Of a DNA stretch of 64,000 nucleotides, positions 26,220-33,100 are shown piece after piece. The position numbers and the translations under genes are program-made. The notes beneath the pieces are model-generated. The model was not told the origin of the DNA, searched no databases, and was given only the letters and a program-made list of their open reading frames with translations. The number at the start of each line of letters is the position of its first letter. Position 1 is the stretch's first letter. The DNA comes from Betaproteobacteria bacterium HGW-Betaproteobacteria-7. GTDB taxonomy: Bacteria > Pseudomonadota > Gammaproteobacteria > Burkholderiales > Rhodocyclaceae. The DNA is taken from the NCBI GenBank assembly GCA_002840765.1, contig PHCE01000003.1, forward strand, positions 1-64,000, given 5' to 3'.

Positions 26220-27122
26220 TCAGAAGTCGTTGAGCACGGTGCCGATCACCCGGGCGCCGCCGGATTGCAGGGCGCTGACAAGATCGACCAGACGGTGGGT
26301 GGCGGTATGGTTGCGGCGGCCGATGGCGACAGCAGCACCGGCGCGGGCGGCAACGACGAAGGCGTCGGCGGCAGCGTGGGCCGGGGTGTCGATGAGGACA
26401 ACGTCGTAGTGGGCCTGGGCGTGGTCGAGCACCTGGCCGAAGGCGGGGCGGTTGAGCAGTTCCTGCGGGTTGGGCGGGATGGCGCCGGCGGGCAGGATGG
26501 ACAGGTCGAGCAGGCTGTCGACGCGGCAGATGGCGCTGGCGGCGTCGCAGCGCCCGGCAAGTACGGCCGACAGGCCGGGCTGGCTGCCCAGGCGGAACAG
26601 TTCGTGCTGACGGGAATGGCGCATGTCGGCGTCAATCAGCAGGGTACGTTCGCCGAGTTGCGAGAAGACCACGGCCAGGTTGGCGGCCAGATAGCTGCGA
26701 CCTTCGCCGCGTTGCGGGCTGACGATAGCCAGGCAGCGATGACCGGATTCGGGATCGAGGCAGCGCACCATCAACTGGCTACGCAGCGCCCGCAGCCGCT
26801 CGACGGAAGCCGAGAAGGGCTTGAAGGCGGCGATCACTTCCTCGCTGATGCTGGTGTCGCCGGCGATCAGGTAGGGGTAGTCGAACTGGCGGGAGAGGGC
26901 GAACTGGATGTCGTCTTCGCTGAGCAGGCCAAGTTGGATGGCTGCCTCGCCGAAGCGCAGGCCGCTTTCCTTCTGCAGCTTGAGGATGCTTTCCGTGGCT
27001 TCCGGCGTCAGGCGGCCGGCGTCCATCAGCAGGGCGCCGATGTAGCGGCCGGTGCCGCCGCCGTGCAGGGCGCGGGCGAGGATGGTTTCGGGCGAGCTGG
27101 GCATGTTCATGGTATGGCTCAT
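26220..27122 (-). CDS. epsG: EPS chain-length kinase-like protein EpsG with MshEN-like N-terminus
   Basis: The 300-residue protein has two parts. Residues 26-85 carry two tandem motifs, IGALLMDAGRLTPEATESIL and RFGEAAIQLGLLSEDDIQFA, each ending near a Gln and followed by YPYL. This matches the MshEN/T2SSE-N pattern. Residues 100-300 form a MinD/BY-kinase-like ATPase with RTLLIDADMR (Walker A'), VVLIDTPAH (Walker B) and a P-loop reading GEGRSYLA, with Arg where Lys is usual. No C-terminal Tyr cluster is present. It probably acts with EpsF in controlling polymer length. The start overlaps the epsF stop (ATGA). Confidence 0.87.
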   Translation of the reverse strand: MSHTMNMPSSPETILARALHGGGTGRYIGALLMDAGRLTPEATESILKLQKESGLRFGEAAIQLGLLSEDDIQFALSRQFDYPYLIAGDTSISEEVIAAFKPFSASVERLRALRSQLMVRCLDPESGHRCLAIVSPQRGEGRSYLAANLAVVFSQLGERTLLIDADMRHSRQHELFRLGSQPGLSAVLAGRCDAASAICRVDSLLDLSILPAGAIPPNPQELLNRPAFGQVLDHAQAHYDVVLIDTPAHAAADAFVVAARAGAAVAIGRRNHTATHRLVDLVSALQSGGARVIGTVLNDF

Positions 27123-28525
27123 GCGAGTTGCGGACGGCGGCTGGCGAACAGGCGCAGCAAGCGGTCGCGCAGCGGGCGCGGCCGGCTTTCCGGCTCGAGA
27201 ACGGCGAGCACCGGCAGGTCAAGGGCCTGGACCAGATCATCGCTGGAGCGCACGCGGCGTTGCAGCAATTCCAGCGCGAGCGCGGCGCCGACGCCGAGCA
27301 GGGTGCCGACGAAGACGGCGAGCAGGATGTTCAGGAAGACGCGGGGTTTCGAGGGCTGAAGCGGCTCGGTAGCCGGATTGAGCACGGCGACATTGGTCTG
27401 CACGCTCTGGGCTTCCATCCGGCTTTGCGTGGTGCGTTGCGAAATGGCGTCGTAGGCGCGCTGGGAGGCTTCGACTTCGCGCACCAGCAGGGTGATTTCG
27501 TCGCGTTGGCGCCTGAGTTCGAGAATCTTGGTCTTCTGCGCCTCGATCGCGGCGAGCAGTTCGGTTCCCTTCTGTCGGCTGATGCTGCCGGCGGTACCGA
27601 TGGCGCTGCTGATCTGGGCGATCTCGCTGTTCATCCGGCTGCGCAGTTCGCCGATCTCGGCGCTGGCACGCTGGTATTGCGGATGGTTCTTGCCGAGGTT
27701 GCCGGCGAGTTCCTTGAGCCGTCCCTCGCGAATGGCGATGTCGGCTTTCAGTTGATTGACTAGGCTGCTCTGCATCACCTCCGGCAGGGTGTCGGCGTTG
27801 CCGGCGCCGCGGCGCTTGCTGGAGGCATCCGTTCCCTGGGCCTGGGCGACGGTCAGTTGCATGGACAGCTCATTCAGCTTCTGTGTCTCGTAATCCAGGC
27901 GCTCGTCGGTGGCAACGATGCCGGTTTTCTGCTGGTAGTCGGACAGTGCTTTCTGCGTGGCGTCCAGGCGTTCGCGGGCCAGGTTGTTCTGCGCGTCGAA
28001 CCACTGGGCGTTTTGCCGGGCGGGTTCCAGGCGCAGTTCGAGATTGACGTCGATGTAGGCCTGGGCGAAGGCATTGGCGAAGGTGGCGGCAAAGGCCGGG
28101 TTGGCGCCGGAATAGCTGATGGCGATGACATTGCTTTCGCGCGAGGGTTTGACGTCCAGCTTCTTCTTCAGCAGGGTGGCCAGCCAGGGGGTCAGTTGTC
28201 CTTTGCCCTCGGTGGCCTCCTGCCACTGTTCGCGGATATTCGGGTTTTCTTCAAGGCGCAGCGCCTTGACTACCCGCGTGGCCACCCGTTCGCTGGTGAT
28301 GATGTCCAGTTGCGTTGCCATGTAACCCGGGCTCATCAGGCCGGGCAGGACGATGCCGGCGATCGGGTCGGGCGATTTGACGTCGAGGACCAGGGCGGTG
28401 GTCGCCGTGTATTCCTCAGGCAGCAGCAGGCTGACGATGGTGGTGGTGAGTACGGTGACGCCGAAGATGATGGCGACCAGCCAGCGACGCGCCCAGAGGA
28501 TGAGCAGGAATTGTTGAAGAGTCAT
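27119..28525 (-). CDS. epsF: EPS chain-length determinant protein EpsF (Wzz/PCP type)
   Basis: The 468-residue protein has membrane helices at both ends (WLVAIIFGVTVLTTTIVSLL and FLNILLAVFVGTLLGVGAAL) and a long periplasmic coiled-coil region between about 170 and 370. This is the polysaccharide co-polymerase layout. The C-terminal cytoplasmic tail carries RVRSSDDLVQALDLPVLAVL, the usual contact region for the partner kinase. It controls polymer length together with the EpsG-type protein, whose gene overlaps its stop. Confidence 0.9.
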   Translation of the reverse strand: MTLQQFLLILWARRWLVAIIFGVTVLTTTIVSLLLPEEYTATTALVLDVKSPDPIAGIVLPGLMSPGYMATQLDIITSERVATRVVKALRLEENPNIREQWQEATEGKGQLTPWLATLLKKKLDVKPSRESNVIAISYSGANPAFAATFANAFAQAYIDVNLELRLEPARQNAQWFDAQNNLARERLDATQKALSDYQQKTGIVATDERLDYETQKLNELSMQLTVAQAQGTDASSKRRGAGNADTLPEVMQSSLVNQLKADIAIREGRLKELAGNLGKNHPQYQRASAEIGELRSRMNSEIAQISSAIGTAGSISRQKGTELLAAIEAQKTKILELRRQRDEITLLVREVEASQRAYDAISQRTTQSRMEAQSVQTNVAVLNPATEPLQPSKPRVFLNILLAVFVGTLLGVGAALALELLQRRVRSSDDLVQALDLPVLAVLEPESRPRPLRDRLLRLFASRRPQLA

Positions 28526-28533
28526 CGACAGTC

Positions 28534-29349
28534 CTAGAACAGGCTTTCACGGACGAAGATCACGTCGTTGGGCTGGACCGCCTCGTGCGGTTCCAGCGTC
28601 AGACGGGCGATTTCGCCATCGGCGGCGCGGCGATGGATGCGGATGCGGCTTTCGGTGCCGCGTAGCGTCGGGCCGCCGGCCAGGGCCAGTGCCTGCTGCA
28701 GGGTCATGCCGCGTTCGATGCGGTAGGAGCCGGCGCGTTGCGCTTCGCCATAGATGTAGAAGACGGGGGCGCGATGGACATACACCACGTCGCCGGGGGC
28801 AACCAGGATGTCGTCATTGTTCCGGTCATCGATGTAGATGGCGGGAAAGTCGATCTCGCGGCGAAAACGCTGACCGTCGCGGAGGCCGGTGACGATGACC
28901 GTGTCGGCACCGACCGGGGTCTGGCCACCAGCCAGGGCGAGCACGTCGGACAGGCGGGTATTGAAGGTTTCGAGCGGGAAACGTCCCGGCCGATTGACCT
29001 GGCCGAGGACCGATACCTGGTTGCCGCGCACTTGCAGCACGACGACATTGACCTGCGGTTTCTGCACGAAGCCGCCTTCGCGCAGACTGTCGGCGATGCG
29101 TTTTTCGGCGGCCTCGACGGTCATGCCGCCGATGGCGACGGTGCCGATCAGCGGATAGGTGATGGTGCCGCTTTCGGAAACGCGCGTATCCAGCGTCAGA
29201 TCAGGGTTCTGGAAGACGGCGATGCGGATCGCATCGCCCTGGCCCAGGCGATAGTCGCCATTGCCACGCGCCTCGCCGGCCGCAGCGACGGGCAGGAGGG
29301 CGAGGCAGGCGACGAAGGCCAGCAGGGTGCTGAGAAGGCGGAAGATCAT
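28534..29349 (-). CDS. epsE: polysaccharide export protein EpsE (Wza-like)
   Basis: The 271-residue exported protein has a signal peptide (LLSTLLAFVACLALLPVAAA) followed by the polysaccharide export domain (YRLGQGDAIRIAVFQNPDLT, PLIGTVAIGGMTVEAAEKRI) and SLBB-type beta-grasp domains (VSVLGQVNRPGRFPLE, FYIYGEAQRAGSYRIERGM). It should form the outer-membrane or periplasmic export channel. No lipobox Cys follows the signal, unlike classical Wza. I used ATG at 29349; TTG at 29361 would add four residues. Confidence 0.9.
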   Translation of the reverse strand: MIFRLLSTLLAFVACLALLPVAAAGEARGNGDYRLGQGDAIRIAVFQNPDLTLDTRVSESGTITYPLIGTVAIGGMTVEAAEKRIADSLREGGFVQKPQVNVVVLQVRGNQVSVLGQVNRPGRFPLETFNTRLSDVLALAGGQTPVGADTVIVTGLRDGQRFRREIDFPAIYIDDRNNDDILVAPGDVVYVHRAPVFYIYGEAQRAGSYRIERGMTLQQALALAGGPTLRGTESRIRIHRRAADGEIARLTLEPHEAVQPNDVIFVRESLF

Positions 29350-29364
29350 CCGGGTGTCCAAGAC

Positions 29365-30324
29365 TTACTTCAGGCGGGAAATGCCCTTTTCCAGGGCGGC
29401 GTTCTGCGCGTTGTCGTCCAGCGCCGATTTCGGCTCGGCCGGCGCTTCCACTGCTGCCTTGGGCGCTTCGGCGGCGGCTGTGGCGAAATCGCCGACCAGC
29501 TCGATCTTGGCGGCTTCCTTGAGACGCTTGATTTCGTCGGTAACTGCCTTGTTGTTGCGCTGGTTGGCGAGGAATACCTGAATGCGCGGGCGGGCGGCGT
29601 CGAGATTGATCGGCGCTGCCTGCGAGGCGGCCACGCGCATGACGTAGATGGCCTGGGGGGCCTCAATCATCGCGATCTGGCCATCCTTGAGGGCGGCAAT
29701 CTTCGGCAGCAGTTCGATCGGCATCTGCTCCGCCGCGCGGCTGCCGGCATTACCCCTGGCCGGGACGTTGTTGGCCTTGAGCCAGGCGGCGATCTCATCC
29801 ATCGAGCGGGCGCTGGATACCGCCTGGCGCAGCGTGTCAGGGGCGATGCCGGCCTTGGGGATGACCAGTTCCTGGATGTTGTAGACCTTGCGCCCGGCGA
29901 ACAGATCCGGGTGCTCGTCGAAGTAACGTGTCACCTCTTCATCGGCCGGTTTCGGCTGGGCTGCGGCCAGTTGCTGCAAATAGGCGCGGGCCAGCACTTC
30001 GCGCTTGGCGGCCTCGACGCTCATCATCACGTCCGGATTGCGGTCGAGCTTGGCTTTCATCGCCTGTTCGACAGCCAGTTGCTGATCGATGAGGCGGTCA
30101 AGAATTTCCTTGCGTGCCCGCGCGGCGTTTTCGTTGGTCACACCGCTGGCCTTGCTGAGCACGGAGTTGATCTCGTGAACCGAAATCTCGGCGTCATTGA
30201 CCTTGGCAGCCACTTGCGTAGCGGCCGGTTTGGCTTCGGAGGAGTCACCGCAGCCGGCCAGGGAGCCGGCGAACAGGGCGACGATCAGCAGGGCGAGGGG
30301 TTTTGCAGAAATCGGGGCGAGCAT
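29365..30324 (-). CDS. epsD: EpsD-type peptidyl-prolyl isomerase lipoprotein
   Basis: The 319-residue lipoprotein has a signal peptide ending in the lipobox LAGC (Cys25), a SurA-like N-terminal helical domain (EINSVLSKASGVTNENAARA region), and a C-terminal part resembling a parvulin domain (RKVYNIQELVIPK, then PARGNAGSRAAEQMP), ending in an Ala/Pro-rich tail. EpsD proteins are found at the head of exosortase EPS operons and may help fold or assemble the export channel. It is the first gene of the 15-gene minus-strand block. Confidence 0.87.
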   Translation of the reverse strand: MLAPISAKPLALLIVALFAGSLAGCGDSSEAKPAATQVAAKVNDAEISVHEINSVLSKASGVTNENAARARKEILDRLIDQQLAVEQAMKAKLDRNPDVMMSVEAAKREVLARAYLQQLAAAQPKPADEEVTRYFDEHPDLFAGRKVYNIQELVIPKAGIAPDTLRQAVSSARSMDEIAAWLKANNVPARGNAGSRAAEQMPIELLPKIAALKDGQIAMIEAPQAIYVMRVAASQAAPINLDAARPRIQVFLANQRNNKAVTDEIKRLKEAAKIELVGDFATAAAEAPKAAVEAPAEPKSALDDNAQNAALEKGISRLK

Positions 30325-30559
30325 CGGGCATTCCTGACGAGAGTGGCTGGGGGAAGCGAGCGTCCGATTTTAGGAAGCCAACATGTCAAAAAGATGACTT
30401 CGTCGTGGCTTTCAGGCTTCAACGGCCCCCTCTCCGGGCGGCAAAGCACATCAGGCGGTTTCCGCACAACCCGAACCATTCACAAATCTGCTGTGCCAGG
30501 TAGAGCCGACCTAGTACTTTCGTTAGACTCCGCGGCATCCCGACTCCACGGACAGCATC
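30325..30559. other. divergent promoter region of the EPS operon
   Basis: This 235-base region lies between epsD (minus) and the CYTH-CHAD gene (plus) and must carry the promoter for the 16-kb EPS block. PEP-CTERM/EPS genes of related bacteria can use sigma-54 (TGGCAC-N5-TTGC), but I found no such pair here. TTGACA and TAAAAT occur on the minus strand near 30370-30390, only 11 bases apart, which is too close for a normal sigma-70 promoter. Confidence 0.45.
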
Positions 30560-32119
30560 ATGGCCACCGAAATTGAACTGAAGCTCTACTGCTCGCCCGA
30601 CGAGATTGCTCGCGTTGGGACTCATCCCCTGATCACCTCCGGTGTCGAAATCGGCCTCAAGCGCCTGGAAAATACCTACTTCGACACGCCAGACCTGGCG
30701 CTGCATCAGGGAGGGATCGCCCTGCGGATTCGCAGCACGCCAACGGAACAACTGCAAACCGTCAAATGTGCGGCCGAGTCCCTGGCCGGCCTGTCCGCTC
30801 GTCCCGAATGGGAAACGCCCTATGCCGGGGCATTCGATTTCAGCGCCGTCAGTGCACGCAAGGTCCGGGATTTGCTGGAGGAGCGGCAAGCGAGCCTGGT
30901 ACCGATATTCGCCACGTCGTTCGAGCGGCGAACATGGCGCATCAAAGTTTCCAGGAAAATTGCCCTGTGGGTCATGGTCGATACCGGCTACATATCGTCT
31001 GGCGATCGTCTCCAGCCGATTTCCGAGGTGGAGCTCGAACTGGTGCAGGGAGAGCCAGAAGATCTGCTCGATTTCGCCACAGCCTTGGCGACCCACATGC
31101 CATTGGTACCTCATGATGTGAGCAAGGCCGAACGCGGCTATCAATTGTTCTTGAAGCAAGCGAACGGTCCGCAGAAAGCATCTCCGAGCCCTCTTGGCGC
31201 CAGACAGAGTTCGGCTGAAGCTTTTCATCTCCTGGCCAACCAAGGCATGCAGATGTGGCAAGCCAATCTCCTGGGCACCCTGACTTCAGCAGGTCAGGAG
31301 TTCGTGCATCAGTTCCGGATTTCACTTCGTCGTCTCGGTAGCCTCGTCAAAGTCTTCAAGCCCGCCTTGCCGGAGCGCTATCACGCGAAATGGACCAAAC
31401 GGGTCAAGGCACTGGCGCAAATTACCGGCGATGTCCGGGATCTGGAGGTCATGCGCTCTGGCATCGTGGAACCGATGTTGCAGAGCGATGACCCGGAAAT
31501 CCAGACGCATGCCAAAGCTGCACTTGCTGCCTTGGAAAATGCCAAGCAGGAAGCGCTCGGCCAGTTGCAACAACTGCACTACGGTGGCCCCGTGCTCTTG
31601 TTCGCCCGCGATCTGCAGGAACTGTACACCGAAGATTTTCCGAAAAACCTGCCGCGATTCGCTGAAAAACAGCTCTCGCACTTGCATAGCACTGCGCTGA
31701 AACGTCTGGCCAAGACGCTCCGATCGCCGACACCGGAGCGGGCCCATCGATTCCGCATTGCCTTGAAGCACCTGCGCTACTCGTGCGAGTTTTTTGCGCC
31801 CCTGTTCGACAACGCCGAGATGGTCGAGTACGCCAAAGCGATTGCTGGCTTGCAGGATGCATTCGGCTTCATCAACGACTTCCACGTGGCGCTTTCCCGA
31901 ATGCAGGTCTGGGTAACGCAAAAGACAGTTGAGAAAGAGAGCCGCGCAGCCGTTGCCGCGTGGCATACCCCGCAAGCGCAAGCGGTGTTGTCCGATGCCC
32001 TGCATCTTTCCGAGTCGGTGATGAGCCGCTGTCAGCCCTGGTGTACCGAATGTGAGCGGCGGGGACTGACGACGATTCGCCGTCGTTTGCAGGAAGAGAT
32101 CATCATGCGGTTGGACTAG
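30560..32119 (+). CDS. CYTH-CHAD domain protein (inorganic triphosphatase-like)
   Basis: The 519-residue protein is a two-domain fusion. The CYTH domain (about residues 1-200) begins with the metal-binding EIELKL and has NTYFDTPDLAL, ALRIR and an acidic strand EVELELVQGEP. The CHAD domain (about 225-510) is helical, with VHQFRISLRRLGSLVKVF, GDVRDLEVM and HRFRIALKHLRYSCEFF; its conserved His and Arg residues form the polyphosphate-binding surface. CYTH enzymes often hydrolyse tripolyphosphate, and CHAD domains bind polyphosphate granules. A histone-H1-like gene lies convergently downstream. Confidence 0.92.
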   Translation: MATEIELKLYCSPDEIARVGTHPLITSGVEIGLKRLENTYFDTPDLALHQGGIALRIRSTPTEQLQTVKCAAESLAGLSARPEWETPYAGAFDFSAVSARKVRDLLEERQASLVPIFATSFERRTWRIKVSRKIALWVMVDTGYISSGDRLQPISEVELELVQGEPEDLLDFATALATHMPLVPHDVSKAERGYQLFLKQANGPQKASPSPLGARQSSAEAFHLLANQGMQMWQANLLGTLTSAGQEFVHQFRISLRRLGSLVKVFKPALPERYHAKWTKRVKALAQITGDVRDLEVMRSGIVEPMLQSDDPEIQTHAKAALAALENAKQEALGQLQQLHYGGPVLLFARDLQELYTEDFPKNLPRFAEKQLSHLHSTALKRLAKTLRSPTPERAHRFRIALKHLRYSCEFFAPLFDNAEMVEYAKAIAGLQDAFGFINDFHVALSRMQVWVTQKTVEKESRAAVAAWHTPQAQAVLSDALHLSESVMSRCQPWCTECERRGLTTIRRRLQEEIIMRLD

Positions 32120-32122
32120 AAC

Positions 32123-32146
32123 CCGGGAGGCGAATGCGCCTCCCGG
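32123..32146. terminator. strong hairpin between convergent genes
   Basis: A perfect ten-base stem (CCGGGAGGCG / CGCCTCCCGG) with loop AATG directly follows the CYTH-CHAD stop codon. There is no T-tract on either side, so termination may be weak, but position and stability suggest it marks the transcript end. Confidence 0.55.
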
Positions 32147-32160
32147 CAGCGCGAACGCCC

Positions 32161-32679
32161 TTACTTTTTCGGGCGCCCGGTCTTGATGCGTTCCACCAGG
32201 CCAATCGCCTTGGCGAGTTCAGCGTCATCAAGCTTGGCCAGAGCGACCAAGGCAGCGCGCAGGATCTCGGCCTTCTTCACCTCGACGCCGGCGGTCAGGG
32301 CGCGTTGCTTGAGGGATGCAAACAGCGCGTAATCAGTTTCCGGAATGGTGAAGCTGTCGCGGACCAGCTTCGGCTTCTTCACCTTGGCTGCTTTTTCCGC
32401 TTTCTCCACCTTCGGTGCCTCGGCAACTCTTGCCTTGGCGGCGACCGGGGCCTTTTGCACCGGCTTGGCAGGGGTTTTCGGTTTCGGGGCTGGTTTTTCC
32501 GCAACAGCCTTGGGTTTGGCCGCGACTTTCTTTACCGCCGCCACCGTGGCGACTTGTTTCTTGGGTTCGGTGGCCACAGTTTCGGCGGCGACCGGAGGGT
32601 TCCTTTCAACGACCGGTGCTGCAACTTCCGGTGATTTGACTTCATCCTTCACCGACTGGGCGGTGGTCTTCTTCCTCAT
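32161..32679 (-). CDS. histone H1-like Lys/Ala/Pro-rich protein
   Basis: This 172-residue protein consists of a low-complexity basic region of Ala, Lys, Pro and Val (about residues 20-105, with PAKPVQKAPVAAKARVAEAP as an example) and a folded C-terminal part of about 60 residues (IPETDYALFASLKQRALTAG, then helices). It ends in GRPKK. The composition resembles AlgP/PhaF and bacterial H1 homologues, which bind DNA and polymer granules. Its ATG is preceded by CAGGAGAAC and by a tandem GTTTATACC repeat in the promoter. It faces the CYTH-CHAD gene tail to tail. Confidence 0.8.
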   Translation of the reverse strand: MRKKTTAQSVKDEVKSPEVAAPVVERNPPVAAETVATEPKKQVATVAAVKKVAAKPKAVAEKPAPKPKTPAKPVQKAPVAAKARVAEAPKVEKAEKAAKVKKPKLVRDSFTIPETDYALFASLKQRALTAGVEVKKAEILRAALVALAKLDDAELAKAIGLVERIKTGRPKK

Positions 32680-32703
32680 TTTGTTCTCCTGAACTGGTTT
32701 AAA

Positions 32704-32721
32704 GGTATAAACGGTATAAAC
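32704..32721 (-). repeat. tandem 9-bp repeat upstream of the H1-like gene
   Basis: Two perfect copies of GTTTATACC (minus strand) lie side by side 25-42 bases upstream of the start codon, with a related TTTAAACC next to them. This AT-rich block contrasts with its GC-rich surroundings and probably includes the -10 element and/or an operator. Confidence 0.6.
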
Positions 32722-33100
32722 ACTTTATATGGTGGCCGGTGGCTGGGCAACTCAAATGCACAAGATCGTGGTGGCCAATCTCAATGCCTTGCTCTCGCTT
32801 GGGAATGGCTCGCATCTTTTTGTGCTTACGCAGGGCGGGCAACCGTCATCCATCTCCGGCGGGCCACTTCCGCGCATTCGGTTGCTTCTGCAAGGTCATT
32901 TGACCGCGCCCTCATAGCCGCCGGCCTTTGCTTGTTTTGCCAACAGCAACCTTCGGCAACTACACTGCCCGGGTGGTAATACCGCGCCAGCATTCGAGTG
33001 TCCTTGTGTCCAGTAACTTTCATCAGTTCATGCATCAGCAGCTTTTCCGCGAGCCGGCACACCGCAAGGTCTGCGGGGTTTTCTGCTTTGGAGCCCTGTG
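32722..33100. other. low-information region with decayed sequence
   Basis: This stretch of about 380 bases between the H1-like gene and pepD contains no intact gene. The right part holds a remnant of a tyrosine recombinase on the minus strand (32970-33068). The left part shows nothing I can assign. A ribosome site (TTTGGAG) for pepD lies near 33088. Confidence 0.5.
32970..33068 (-). pseudogene. C-terminal remnant of a tyrosine recombinase (integrase)
   Basis: The minus-strand reading contains the end of a phage-type integrase active site: RLAEKLLMHELM, then TGHKDTRMLARYYHP. These correspond to the conserved H/K-x-x-R region and the nucleophilic Tyr with its downstream His-Pro. The matching upstream Arg and His box, the rest of the catalytic domain and the N-terminal domain are missing, and the reading after YYHP no longer matches the family. 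It is a decayed trace of an integrated element. No attachment site or tRNA is visible beside it. Confidence 0.75.

Noticed and set aside
30365..30395. TTGACA and TAAAAT boxes upstream of epsD on the minus strand
   Set aside because: The spacing is 11 bases, too short for a sigma-70 promoter.
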